NCBI RefSeq assembly: GCF_001553455.1
Contig: NZ_BBOX01000009.1
Span: 46,875-110,874, forward strand
Length of the DNA stretch: 64,000 nt
DNA from: Streptomyces hygroscopicus subsp. hygroscopicus
Lineage (GTDB): Bacteria; Actinomycetota; Actinomycetes; Streptomycetales; Streptomycetaceae
Reading direction: 5' to 3'
Of this stretch, positions 1 through 8,567 are shown piece after piece. The position numbers were made by a program, and so were the translations under genes. The notes beneath the pieces are model-generated. The model did no database searches and was not told the origin of the DNA. It saw nothing but the letters and a program-made list of their open reading frames with translations. Numbering within the stretch: position 1 is the first letter of the stretch; every line of letters starts with the position of its first letter.

Positions 1-710
1 CGGTGGGTCTCCAGGTCGGGATGGTTGCTGGCGGTGTCACCGAAGGCGCTGCGGAGCGTGATGTCCTGCCACGGCCTTGAACGCCACCACGGCAATTCGG
101 CGGGCAGCACCGGGCACGGTCGCGCCATGGTGTGGGCGTGCAGTTGCAGCAGACGGGACGGTGTGCGTGATTGTCGCCACGATGACGCGTCGGCGGCGTG
201 GTAGAACGACTGGAATTCACGCAGCAGGAGGACCATCGAGGCGTTGTCGACGAACAGGTGGCTGACAAGGAAAAGCAGATAGTCATCCGTGGAGGAGCTG
301 ACCTGGATGACCCGCCAGGTGGGCCCATTGCGGACCGACAGCTCATTGACCGCGCTGCTGCACAGCTTCGCTATCTCGTCCTCGACAGCACTGCCGGCGG
401 CTAGCGGAATGTGCACGACGTCGACCGGCGGCGCCTCGCGGCCGGCCGCGATGACGACCTGACGGATGTCGTGCTCGGGGCCGACGAGCCGACTCCGCAG
501 CGCGTCGTGTCGTTCCTGCAACGCGTGCGCTGCGGCACGTACCCGCTCTTGCGGCAGGCGTCCGGTAGCCCGTAGCAGGAAGGTGACGGCGTACGGATCG
601 ATGCTGGCGGATCCGCCGCACTCGCGGATCGCTCTGGCCTGCGACGAAAGCAGCGCGAAGGGTTCGGAAAGGCCGTGGGCCGTCCCGGAATCGGGTTTAA
701 CGGTTGGCAT
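1..710 (-). CDS. Condensation-domain-like protein, C-terminal part outside window
   Basis: The minus strand is open from an ATG at 708-710 to the window edge, giving 236 visible residues. The N-terminal layout (FALLSSQARAI, later ERHDALRSRLV) is that of the NRPS condensation / acyltransferase superfamily. The second-His motif normally written HHxxxDG appears as SHLFVDN near residues 150-156: the catalytic second His and the Asp are kept, but the first His and the Gly are changed. No adenylation or carrier domain is visible before it, so this looks like a stand-alone condensation enzyme, which in the family joins an acyl or aminoacyl carrier-bound group to an amine or alcohol. An AGGAG-like site lies about 16 nt before the ATG. 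It lies 208 bp downstream of the ketosynthase on the same strand, so it probably belongs to the same unit. Family assignment is from motif and layout; substrate is unknown. Confidence 0.72.
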   Translation of the reverse strand, partial: MPTVKPDSGTAHGLSEPFALLSSQARAIRECGGSASIDPYAVTFLLRATGRLPQERVRAAAHALQERHDALRSRLVGPEHDIRQVVIAAGREAPPVDVVHIPLAAGSAVEDEIAKLCSSAVNELSVRNGPTWRVIQVSSSTDDYLLFLVSHLFVDNASMVLLLREFQSFYHAADASSWRQSRTPSRLLQLHAHTMARPCPVLPAELPWWRSRPWQDITLRSAFGDTASNHPDLETH

Positions 711-918
711 CACGAGGGAATTGGCTCCTGGTTGTCATGGCATATGCCCAGCGCCGCGTCGCATGCGGGCAGGGCACCGCTCCCGAGCAGCTTTCGGAGG
801 CTGGGAACGGCACGGTCTCGGCCGACGGGTACTCCCGTGGATGACCGTGCCGCCGGTTGGCGAGGGTGTACGACACAGTCGGGGTGCATGACGATCGTCC
901 TCATCGGCTGCGGTGGGC

Positions 919-2133
919 TCAAGCGCGGGTGAAGAGCAAGGCGACGTTCTGCCCGCCGAACCCGTACGACGTCTTCAGCACAACCGGGACTTCCATGCGT
1001 CGGGGCTTCCCGGTCACCACGTCCAGCTCCAGGCCGGACTCGGGGTTGTCCAGATTGAGGGTGGGCGGGATCACCCCGTCGTGAACCGAACGGACCGCGG
1101 CGATCGATTCCACGGCACCCGCCGCCCCGAGGAGGTGACCATGCAGGGATTTGTTGGCCGTCAGCACCGGATGGTCGCCGATGACCCGGCGAACCGCGGC
1201 CACCTCGATCATGTCGCCGACCGGCGTGCCGGTCGCGTGCGCATTCACGTGTGCCACCTCGGCCGGGACTATTCCACCGTCCTTCAACGCCTTCGTCATC
1301 GCGTCGGCGATACCCGCACCGTCGGGGCGCGGCCGGACCAGGTCGTAGCCGTCGGAGGAGACACCGGCACCGGCCAGTCGGGCGTAGACACGCGCGCCTC
1401 GGGCGGCGGCGTGGTCGGATTGCTCAAGTACGAGGACGCCGGCGCCCTCGCCCAGGACGAACCCGTCGCGGTCCTTGTCCCAAGGGCGCGACGCCGCCCG
1501 GGGGGCGTCGTTACGTGTGGAGAGCGCGCGGAGGGCACCGAACCCGGCGAGCGCCAATCTGCTGATCACCGCATCCGCGCCCCCCGCCACGACGACATCG
1601 GCGCGGCCGTAGCGGATCAGGTCGGCACCCATTGCTATGGCCTCGGAGCCGGTGGCACACGCGCTCGCCACTGAGTGGATGCCGGCGCGGGCGCCCAGCT
1701 CAACACCCACGCACGCCGCCGGTCCGCTGCTCATCGTCCGGGTCACGGTGAACGCCGAGACCCTGTGCCGGCTCTCCAGCAGCCGCTCCTGGCCGAGCAC
1801 GGTCGTCAGGCCGCCCATGCCCGTACCGACACAGACGGCCAGCCTTTCCGGCCGAACGGGGTCGTCGTCGAGTCCGGCGTCGGCCCATGCCTCCCGAGTG
1901 GCGACGAGCGCCGCCTTCTCCACACGGTCGAAGCGGCGGGCCTCCTTGCGGTCGAAATGGGCGTCGGGGTCAGCGGCAAGCTCCGCCGCAATGCGAGTTC
2001 TCAGAGACTGCGCCCATTCATACGGCAGTGTGTCCACGGCGGATCGTCCGTCCAGCAGGGCCTGCCAATGTCCGGGTGCGTCACCTGCCAGCGGCGTCGC
2101 CGCGCCGATTCCGGTGACGACAACTTCTTTCAT
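919..2133 (-). CDS. Stand-alone beta-ketoacyl-ACP synthase (KAS II / FabF type)
   Basis: A 404-aa thiolase-fold condensing enzyme. All three catalytic residues are visible: Cys159 in SACATG, His299 in NAHATGT, and His333 in HGHLLGAAG, with Lys328 (NKS) just before the last. It starts MKEVVVTGIG, typical of FabF. I chose the ATG at 2131-2133 because AAAGGA precedes it; longer open frame upstream overlaps the ACP gene and lacks a better site. It would carry out decarboxylative Claisen elongation on the adjacent ACP. It lies directly downstream of the ACP gene (7-bp gap). Its cluster partners (condensation enzyme, acyl-CoA dehydrogenase, amidinotransferase, ATP-grasp ligases) argue for specialised metabolism rather than housekeeping fatty-acid synthesis. 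Length is normal for the family. A discrete KS without chain-length-factor partner makes classic type II aromatic PKS unlikely. Confidence 0.9.
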   Translation of the reverse strand: MKEVVVTGIGAATPLAGDAPGHWQALLDGRSAVDTLPYEWAQSLRTRIAAELAADPDAHFDRKEARRFDRVEKAALVATREAWADAGLDDDPVRPERLAVCVGTGMGGLTTVLGQERLLESRHRVSAFTVTRTMSSGPAACVGVELGARAGIHSVASACATGSEAIAMGADLIRYGRADVVVAGGADAVISRLALAGFGALRALSTRNDAPRAASRPWDKDRDGFVLGEGAGVLVLEQSDHAAARGARVYARLAGAGVSSDGYDLVRPRPDGAGIADAMTKALKDGGIVPAEVAHVNAHATGTPVGDMIEVAAVRRVIGDHPVLTANKSLHGHLLGAAGAVESIAAVRSVHDGVIPPTLNLDNPESGLELDVVTGKPRRMEVPVVLKTSYGFGGQNVALLFTRA

Positions 2134-2140
2134 GTGAACG

Positions 2141-2407
2141 CTAGTCCTTTTCTCCGCTGCTGCGTTCATTGAGCGCATCAAGCAGGTCGCGGGGTGTGAA
2201 GGACTGGCCCAGCATCCTGTCGCCGATCACCTGCTGCAGGCGGTCCTCCAAGCAAGTAATCACCTCGAGCCGAGACATGGAGTCGAGATCGAGGTCAATG
2301 AACTTGGAATCGAGTGTGAACCCAGGGGGCAAGGGTTCCTCGGTGACCTCCTCGAGCGCTGCGGAAAAGGCGGCGACGAAGCTTTCCTCGGTGATTCGAT
2401 CACTCAT
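2141..2407 (-). CDS. Acyl carrier protein
   Basis: An 88-aa acidic four-helix protein with the phosphopantetheine attachment site LDSMS; the Ser is about residue 43. Canonical ACPs usually have DSL, so the Met is a mild variant. The ATG at 2405-2407 overlaps the TGA of the acyl-CoA dehydrogenase-like gene as ATGA, which indicates translational coupling and fixes the start. It would hold the intermediate for the ketosynthase just downstream and perhaps for the dehydrogenase upstream and the condensation-like protein. Confidence 0.9.
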   Translation of the reverse strand: MSDRITEESFVAAFSAALEEVTEEPLPPGFTLDSKFIDLDLDSMSRLEVITCLEDRLQQVIGDRMLGQSFTPRDLLDALNERSSGEKD

Positions 2408-4257
2408 ATGGCACATTCTTTCTTTGCAGCGTCCGGTGGTGTGGCCATTCGACCGTTGGCCGACCGGCTCCCGGCAGCGGCCTGCGGCATGGACAAGATG
2501 GAGAAGTAGTGGCTGGTTTTCCACTGCTCCTCCATGCGCGTGAAGAGGTGTTGGATTGTTGCCGGGTCCAGGTCATCGAGGCTGATGCCGGTGGCATCGG
2601 AGCGGGCGAGTATCGCCTGGAGCCAAGCGCCCTGGCCGAAGAAGCGGCCGAGCCGGTCCCGGTTGACAAGCCAGATTCCGAGACACGCCACTTGCATGTG
2701 GAGTTCGCAGCAGCGCTCGGCGAGGCGGACCAGACGAGTGGGGGTGTCCTTGGCGGAGGCCGCCCGATCCTCCGGTGACTTGGCGCCGCGGGAATACCTC
2801 TGACGTTCCTGCGTCACTGTGGTGAACAGCCCGTCGATTTCGCATCGCAGGGCATGGGCGAGCGTGCGCAACGCGTCGATCCGCTGCGGGTTGCAGCCGT
2901 CGTCCGGCTGCATACGGGCGAGTCGTTTCTGCAAGTAAGGCAAACTAGCGAAGACCGCATCCCGGCCCCGGCCGAACACGGACACTTGCCCAGGCTCCCA
3001 GTCAGGCAATGGCGCGCCCAGGTCGTACAGAGCGGCCCAGTCGTCGTCGCGTTGTCTGCTGTAGGCCCGGGCCATCGCCGGGAGCTGCACCGCCAGGCCG
3101 TCGAGGCACACCGCCTCGCTGCCGTCGAACATCGAGACGACAGAACCATCTCGCCGCGTCTTCTGGAAGATGCCTTCGTGCTCCAAGTCCCGGATGAAGT
3201 GTCGCGCGCCCAAAAGCTTCGAGAGAGCGTCACCCGCGCCATCCACAAGTCGGCTTACCTGCACCTTGGTGATGCTGGACCAGGTACTGAACTCCGATTC
3301 GAAGAGATGCAGGCCACGCATCGCGAGGATGCCGACGCACTCTGCCGCGAGCAGATTCAGGTACGCGTTGGCCAGCGTCTCGCGCACATGGGGTATGTCC
3401 GTGGCCACACCACCGTAGAGGGGCCTCTCGTTCAGGTATGCCAACGCCACACGCAGAAGCGTGTCACCGACGCCGAGTGAGAGTCCGCTGCACAGCGTAC
3501 GAGTGAGCATCAATCCCCGCAGCGCCAGTTCCAGTCCCTTGCCTCGGCCGCCGAGCAGCGCGGACGCGGGAACGTAGGCACGGTCGAACTCGATGCCGCT
3601 GATGTCGCAGCCACGCAGACCGAACGTCGCCGTACGGGGCAGTCCTGTCACTGTGTCCGGCGCCATCGTCTCCTTGTCCAGCAGAAACAAGGACTGGTTA
3701 TGAAAAGCCCCGGGGCCGCCCGTACGCGCCAGCAGCAGGACGTGCGTTGACGAGCTGCCCCGGTTGATGGGCCACTTTTTCCCTGATACCAGGTAGCCGG
3801 CGTCGCCGGTCTCGACGGCGACGCACTCGTTTGCCCCCAGGTCGGCGCCGTGCGCTGATTCGGAGTACGCGAGACACGGAATCACGCCACCGGCGAGCAT
3901 GGCACCCGCGAAATCGCGGCACTGCTCATCGTTCCCGGCCAGCCAGACCAGCAGGGACCAGATCTGCGTGCTCTCGCTGACCGCGACGTTCATGTCGCGG
4001 CGTGCCAGGACACGGGTGAGCCAAAGGATGTCCTCACAGGAGGCGAGTTCACCACCCAGGGAACGCGGTACGAGGTACCGCTGCCAGCCCAGTTCGCTCA
4101 GGAAGCGTAGTCCCACGACGGGCAGCGCGTCATTCTCGTCGGCTTGCCACGCACGGGCGAAGGACACTGCATTATCAGGAAGATGAGGATCGCCCAGCGC
4201 GCTTTCGAAGCTTTCGACGAGGTCGCGGCGTGGGAAGCCGATGTCCACTGAGATCAT
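2404..4257 (-). CDS. Acyl-CoA dehydrogenase-like flavoprotein with long C-terminal extension
   Basis: A 617-aa protein. Residues about 15-400 have the acyl-CoA dehydrogenase layout: an N-terminal helical part, a middle beta segment with AYSESAHGADLGA and SGKKWPINRG (substrate/FAD loop), then the helical part with LALRGLMLTRTL. It is about 200 residues longer than ordinary acyl-CoA dehydrogenases (380-400 aa); the extra C-terminal portion is helical and I do not recognise it. Embedded between a carrier protein and a WbsX-like gene, it more likely desaturates or oxidises an ACP-tethered intermediate than works in beta-oxidation, but that is inference. The start overlaps the previous small gene as ATGA and the end overlaps the ACP gene as ATGA, so all three are coupled. 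Confidence 0.85.
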   Translation of the reverse strand: MISVDIGFPRRDLVESFESALGDPHLPDNAVSFARAWQADENDALPVVGLRFLSELGWQRYLVPRSLGGELASCEDILWLTRVLARRDMNVAVSESTQIWSLLVWLAGNDEQCRDFAGAMLAGGVIPCLAYSESAHGADLGANECVAVETGDAGYLVSGKKWPINRGSSSTHVLLLARTGGPGAFHNQSLFLLDKETMAPDTVTGLPRTATFGLRGCDISGIEFDRAYVPASALLGGRGKGLELALRGLMLTRTLCSGLSLGVGDTLLRVALAYLNERPLYGGVATDIPHVRETLANAYLNLLAAECVGILAMRGLHLFESEFSTWSSITKVQVSRLVDGAGDALSKLLGARHFIRDLEHEGIFQKTRRDGSVVSMFDGSEAVCLDGLAVQLPAMARAYSRQRDDDWAALYDLGAPLPDWEPGQVSVFGRGRDAVFASLPYLQKRLARMQPDDGCNPQRIDALRTLAHALRCEIDGLFTTVTQERQRYSRGAKSPEDRAASAKDTPTRLVRLAERCCELHMQVACLGIWLVNRDRLGRFFGQGAWLQAILARSDATGISLDDLDPATIQHLFTRMEEQWKTSHYFSILSMPQAAAGSRSANGRMATPPDAAKKECAI

Positions 4258-4457
4258 GACACCGCTATCGCATTCGCGTGGAGGCAGGCGGACGAAGCCG
4301 CGGCAGCGGTGGAGCGGTCCATCACCAAAGTCCTCATCAATTCAGGTTCCATGCCACGCTCTGCCGGGCAGCACGCCGACCGGTATGCCTGGTCCGCCGG
4401 CAGGTCGGATACGATGATCCGCCGTTGCTGTTTGACCACAGCCTTCGATTTCATCAG
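4254..4457 (-). CDS. Small protein of unknown function, 67 aa
   Basis: A small frame missed by length filters but well supported by context: a strong AAGGAAG ribosome site lies 5 nt before the ATG at 4455-4457, and its TGA overlaps the ATG of the acyl-CoA dehydrogenase-like gene as ATGA. It begins 37 bp after the WbsX-like gene stops. The protein is basic at the N-terminus (MKSKAVVKQQRR), then acidic, with two adjacent Cys (ACC) in the middle and a small-residue tail (STAAAASSACLHANAIAVS). No transmembrane segment or carrier motif is seen. It could be a small enzyme subunit, an assembly factor or a peptide precursor; no modifying enzyme typical of RiPPs is next to it. An alternative in-frame ATG at 4481 would add 8 residues. 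Confidence 0.55.
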   Translation of the reverse strand: MMKSKAVVKQQRRIIVSDLPADQAYRSACCPAERGMEPELMRTLVMDRSTAAAASSACLHANAIAVS

Positions 4458-4494
4458 AACTTCCTTCATCGGTTCGACCATCTGTTTCAGCAGG

Positions 4495-5568
4495 TCACCT
4501 TCCTCGCGCGACAGATGCGGCCGACTGGCGGGCTCGCGCAGTGCCTCGCAGATAGGCGTCACCCCAATGCATATCCGGCTCCAGGTAGCAGCTCTCACCC
4601 CATTCGTTCCAGGCGTTGACAAAGACCAGATTTTCAGTGTCGCTCTCGGGCCTGAACGTGAGCAGAGTCTGCTCGAGCCACTTCGAGTACTTGTCCGGCG
4701 TGGCACCATGGATCACCAAACCCCGATAGGACTTGCGGGGTGTGCTGTCCCAACCCGGGGTAACGCAAGGATAGGTGAACTTCGATTCTTCAAAAGCCTT
4801 CTGCGCTGACTGGATCACCTGGTCGTAGCCGACGACGCGGACAGTCGACTTGCCGTCCAGACATTCTACGTCGTGTTCCTCATAGGTTTCGGCGCGACTC
4901 GGCTGGAAATCGATGATCGCGTCGACGCCGAGGGTGGGCTGAACTCTTGGATCCGATCGAACAAGGCCGATGTAGAGCCTATCGCCCAAAATCCTCTCGG
5001 CGGCACGTTGTAGACTCTCGACCCGGGCGGTGATGTCCTCGAACTCGGTCGGACTGAAGATGAGGAAAAGCGGCCGTCCTTTCACCCGTACATAGTTTTC
5101 GTGTGTCAGTGCCGGCAGAAGATTGATGAGGTGCCGAGCATCATCCGACTCGTCGTACTGTTGTGGTATCAGCATCTCGCCCTGTGTGCCACTGAAAGAA
5201 GACCAGGTTCTCTTCCATGGCAGATTTGCCCAGCAGACAGCAAAAGGAAAATCGTGGGAGTCGACAGTGATGCGGTCACTCATCGGACGTTCCATGACCT
5301 GCCGGCCCTGGAACCAGTAGTGGTAGTACACGAACCCGTCGATTCCGTGGGCAGCCGCCATCTCGGCTTGTGCGAGGCGGGTTTCCGGCGTCCTGAGGTC
5401 GTAGAATCCCAGATCAGCGGGCATACGAGGCTGGATGTGACCATCGAACAGCGAATGGGCCATCACGGCCGTTCGCCACTCGGTGAATCCGGGCCCGTAC
5501 CACATGTCGTTCTCTTGAATGGGGTGGAACTGCGGGAGATAAAAGGCCAGCACGCGATGTTCTGCCAT
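4495..5568 (-). CDS. WbsX / GH99-like protein
   Basis: A 357-aa protein that starts with the WbsX signature: LAFYLPQFHPIQENDMWYG followed by GFTEW, then GFVYYHYWFQG around residue 100 and VNAWNEWGE near the C-terminus. This is the Glyco_tranf_WbsX / glycoside hydrolase 99-like (endo-mannosidase fold) family, found with polysaccharide clusters and annotated as glycan-processing or transferring enzymes. A GGGAGGG site upstream supports the ATG at 5566-5568. No signal peptide is visible, so it acts in the cytoplasm. As first gene of the unit 5568-919 it probably shares a promoter in 5569-5806. In a cluster with a phosphosugar isomerase-like protein it hints at a sugar in the final product. Confidence 0.85.
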   Translation of the reverse strand: MAEHRVLAFYLPQFHPIQENDMWYGPGFTEWRTAVMAHSLFDGHIQPRMPADLGFYDLRTPETRLAQAEMAAAHGIDGFVYYHYWFQGRQVMERPMSDRITVDSHDFPFAVCWANLPWKRTWSSFSGTQGEMLIPQQYDESDDARHLINLLPALTHENYVRVKGRPLFLIFSPTEFEDITARVESLQRAAERILGDRLYIGLVRSDPRVQPTLGVDAIIDFQPSRAETYEEHDVECLDGKSTVRVVGYDQVIQSAQKAFEESKFTYPCVTPGWDSTPRKSYRGLVIHGATPDKYSKWLEQTLLTFRPESDTENLVFVNAWNEWGESCYLEPDMHWGDAYLRGTARARQSAASVARGR

Positions 5569-5806
5569 TGGATACAGACCCTCCCTCGGTTTAGCTAGTG
5601 GAATATCGTGCGCAGAGGTTTTCTACTGCGGGCGGCCGAGACGGAGGTCCGCCCGTTGCTGACGGTGAAGAGCGAGGTAAGGAGGCTCCTGACAAGGCGG
5701 ATATGAGGCGCCCGCACTGAGCCCTGCCGTGGTCGACCTGTCCGCGATGATGGCCGCCCCGAGTACCTCGATGCCGCGCAACGCTTAGTGGGTCGGGGGC
5801 TGGCGC

Positions 5807-6380
5807 TTATCCCAGCACCCGTCCGAGGAAGCCGCGGAGGTAGCCCGCGACGACGTCCAGGTGGCTCTCCAGCAGGAAATGGCCGCTGTTGACCAGGTGC
5901 ACCTCCGCGTCCTTGGCGTCGCGGGCGAAGGCCCGTGCGCCGCTGGGCCGTAGATTTCGTCGTTGCGGCCCCGGACGACGAGCACTGGGGTCTCGCTGGT
6001 GCGCAGGAATTCGTGCAGCAGCGGGTAGAGCGGACGGATGTTCTGGTAGTCGCGGGAACGGCGCCAGTTGGACCTCGTCGTTGCCCTCGCGGGAGACGAG
6101 TGCGACGTCGTGTTCCCAGGTGTCCGGCTGACCAGACTCGGGTCGGGCACGCCGCGCACGTACTGCCAGCGGATGGCGTCGATGCTCAGCGCGGCGTGGA
6201 CGGCGGGTCCGGTGTCGGGGGCCGGGGTTCGCCCCGTAGGCCCAGACGTCGGTCCAGAACGACTCGACGAAACCGTCTTCGTAACCGTTGCCGTTCTGGG
6301 TGACGAGAGCGGAGATCCGTTCGGGGTGTTTGAGCGCGAGGCGCTATCCGATGGGGCTCTGTAGCCCTGGACGTAAAAGC
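5807..6380 (-). pseudogene. Alpha/beta-hydrolase remnant (multiple frameshifts, one stop)
   Basis: Three frames together reproduce the second half of an alpha/beta hydrolase of the epoxide-hydrolase/haloalkane-dehalogenase kind. In order: LALKHPERISALVTQNGNGY (about 6355-6290), then WQYVRGVPDPSLVSP, then TPVLVVRGRNDEIYG with the acid Asp, then VHLVNSGHFLLE with the catalytic His, ending GRVLG at 5807-5809. A TAG stands where the family has Trp (PIG-stop-RLALKH), and reading frame changes are needed near 6110 and 5935. The N-terminal half with the nucleophile is missing. It sits downstream of the SDR gene and divergent AraC regulator, so it was probably in that operon before decay. Confidence 0.8.
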
Positions 6381-6408
6381 GTTAGCGGGTGTGCCGGTGG
6401 TGAGGCCG

Positions 6409-7194
6409 TCAGCCGTTGGCCTTGTACAGGTCGGCCTGGCCGTTGGAGGCGGTCAGGCCGCCGTCCACGGGGATGTGTACGCCATTGAGATAGCTCGCCT
6501 CGTCACTCGCGAGGAACGCGACGACGGCGGCGACCTCGGCCGGCTCGCCCGGGCGGCCCATCGGGACGCGCTCCACTAAACGCCGGTGCCGCGCGGTCCC
6601 CTCGGCGAACACGTCCCGCAGGCGCTGTCTGCTGAGGGTCACACCGGGGTGGACGGCGTTGACGCGGATCTCCCGGCCGTGGTCCAGCGCCATCACATTG
6701 GTCAGACTCGCCACCGCGGCCTTGGTCATGTCGTAGGCGGCCTGGCCCCAGTCGCCGCCGAGCGCGCCCACGGAGCCGATGTTGACGATGCATCCGCGCG
6801 TGGACCGCAGATGGGGCAGGGCGGCGCGCGAGGCGAAGAAGGCACCGTCGATGTTGGTGCTCATCATGGTCCGGTACGCGTCCATGCCGATCCGGTCGAC
6901 GGTGCCGGGGATCGCCACACCGGCGTTGTTGACCAGTACGTCCAGGCGGCCTAACCGTTCGGCCACGCCGTTCATGGCCGTGGTGACGGCGTCCTGGTCC
7001 GTGACGTCGGCGACCCAGGGGCGCATGTCCGCACCGTTCGGGCCCTCCTGGGCGGTCTGTCGCAGTGCCGCCTCGGTACGGCCGACGAGCACCACGATGT
7101 GGTCATCGGCGGCGAACCGGTGCGCGATCGCGGCCCCGATGCCGCTGCCGGCACCCGTGATGACGGCTACCCGGCGAGGTGTGTTCTGGTTCAC
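6409..7194 (-). CDS. Short-chain dehydrogenase/reductase (3-oxoacyl-ACP reductase type)
   Basis: A 261-aa classical SDR. GAGSGIG (residues 14-20) binds NAD(P), VNNAG is present near residue 90, and the catalytic Ser (NIGSVGAL) and YDMTK follow. Length and the PVDGGLTA C-terminal loop match the FabG-like classical group. It would reduce or oxidise a small carbonyl/alcohol substrate in the cytoplasm. It is divergent from the AraC regulator at 7370 with a 175-bp shared intergenic region, so that regulator probably controls it. The decayed hydrolase follows directly downstream. Confidence 0.9.
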   Translation of the reverse strand: MNQNTPRRVAVITGAGSGIGAAIAHRFAADDHIVVLVGRTEAALRQTAQEGPNGADMRPWVADVTDQDAVTTAMNGVAERLGRLDVLVNNAGVAIPGTVDRIGMDAYRTMMSTNIDGAFFASRAALPHLRSTRGCIVNIGSVGALGGDWGQAAYDMTKAAVASLTNVMALDHGREIRVNAVHPGVTLSRQRLRDVFAEGTARHRRLVERVPMGRPGEPAEVAAVVAFLASDEASYLNGVHIPVDGGLTASNGQADLYKANG

Positions 7195-7369
7195 GGAGTT
7201 CTCGTCTTTCCATGCGTCGCGGGCCGGAACGCCCCGGGCCCTGCGCCACCCCGAAAGCTAGAGGAACGGCCCGGCGCACGCTTGGACCACAGCGACGGGA
7301 TCATGGGACAGGAACGTCACGCGGTAGCGTCACACCGACGACACCCGACGCGGAGCGGAAAGACCGACG

Positions 7370-8371
7370 ATGAGCAGTAACGGAGCGCAAGCTGATGGAT
7401 CGCGTGGAGCGTTCACCGTGGACTCCACGGCCCCGGGCGCCGCATCCGGAGCGTTCGACGCCTTCCGGCGCGAGTGGGAGACGCAGATCGGCGACGGTTT
7501 TCGGCTGCCCACCTTCAGCCCGGCCACGATGGCGGACTTCCGGTCCAGGAGCCGTGCCTTCAGAGTGGGCGACGCGGCCGTCACCGACTTTTACAGCGAG
7601 TCGGTCCTCCGGACCGACGGCCCTGTCGTCCGCGTCGAGGACCAGGTCCGGCTGTATGTGGTACGGCGCGGCGCGTGGCGCCTGGACGGCTCCTCCGACC
7701 GGGGCGCACACAGCGTTTCGGCAGGGCAGTTCCATCTGCGGCACGTCGGGCGGCCGACGCTCTTCGAGACGGCACCGCACACCGTGGCAAAGGTCGTCGT
7801 GCTGCCTTCCGCCATGCTCAAACCGCTGATAGGGAAGCGGACTTTCACCGGGCCGGTGGACTCGGCCGAGGTGCGCCTGCTGACGGCACACACGAACATG
7901 CTCCACTCCGTGGTGGGCGACCTGGGGCCGGCCGGTGTACAGGCCGCCCACAGCATCCTGATCGAGCTGGCCAAGGCGGTGGTCAGGAGCCGTTTCGACG
8001 ATGTGGAACCGCTGCTCGCGCCGGCTCTCGCCCAAGCCGCGAAGGACCTCGCCGAGGACCGGCTCACTGATCCGGACCTCTCTCCGGCGATGCTGGCGGG
8101 TGCGCTCAACGTCTCCCTGCGCACCCTGCAGCGGGCGTTCGCCACCGTGGGGGAGTCGGTGGCCTCCTACATCCGCCACCGGCGGCTGGAGGAGGCAAGA
8201 GCCGCCCTCGCCGCTCCGGTCGGCCGCCCGAGTGTCTCCGAACTCGCCGCCCACTGGCAGTTCGCGGACAGCAGCCACTTCATCCGGGCCTTCAAAAAGC
8301 ACTACGGTCAGACGCCCACGGAGTACGTGCGCTCGCTGCGGCCGGACAGCGAGCGCCCCGGAACACCTTGA
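7370..8371 (+). CDS. AraC-family transcriptional regulator
   Basis: A 333-aa regulator. The N-terminal two thirds resemble the AraC-binding-like sensor domain of the type PF14525 (FRREWETQIGDGF, later DQVRLYVVRRG). The C-terminal 100 residues carry two helix-turn-helix motifs: LAGALNVSLRTLQRAFA and VSELAAHWQFADSSHFIRAFKKHYGQTPTEY, the second being the classic AraC signature. GGAGCGG lies upstream of the ATG at 7370. It is divergent from the SDR/hydrolase pair and is their likely regulator. Confidence 0.92.
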   Translation: MSSNGAQADGSRGAFTVDSTAPGAASGAFDAFRREWETQIGDGFRLPTFSPATMADFRSRSRAFRVGDAAVTDFYSESVLRTDGPVVRVEDQVRLYVVRRGAWRLDGSSDRGAHSVSAGQFHLRHVGRPTLFETAPHTVAKVVVLPSAMLKPLIGKRTFTGPVDSAEVRLLTAHTNMLHSVVGDLGPAGVQAAHSILIELAKAVVRSRFDDVEPLLAPALAQAAKDLAEDRLTDPDLSPAMLAGALNVSLRTLQRAFATVGESVASYIRHRRLEEARAALAAPVGRPSVSELAAHWQFADSSHFIRAFKKHYGQTPTEYVRSLRPDSERPGTP

Positions 8372-8567
8372 CGTGGGCGAGCGGGGCGATCCGGGCGACC
8401 GTGGGGGCCGGACCGCGGCGGACCGGGGCGCTCATGGCGGCCTTCCGCGGAGGCGCCGACCGGATTCCCGAACGGCGCCTGGGGCGCGGGGCGTTGGCGT
8501 CCGGCGCCGGGTCCTGCGGCGAGGGCGGCGGGGGACACCAGGCGCACTCTCAGAATCCGGGCGGATC

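Noticed and set aside
4254..4457. Calling the 67-aa protein a RiPP precursor
   Set aside because: No leader/core pattern or cognate modifying enzyme; ATP-grasp genes nearby are insufficient evidence.
919..5568. Classic type II aromatic PKS
   Set aside because: Only one ketosynthase; no chain-length factor, ketoreductase-cyclase set or acyltransferase.
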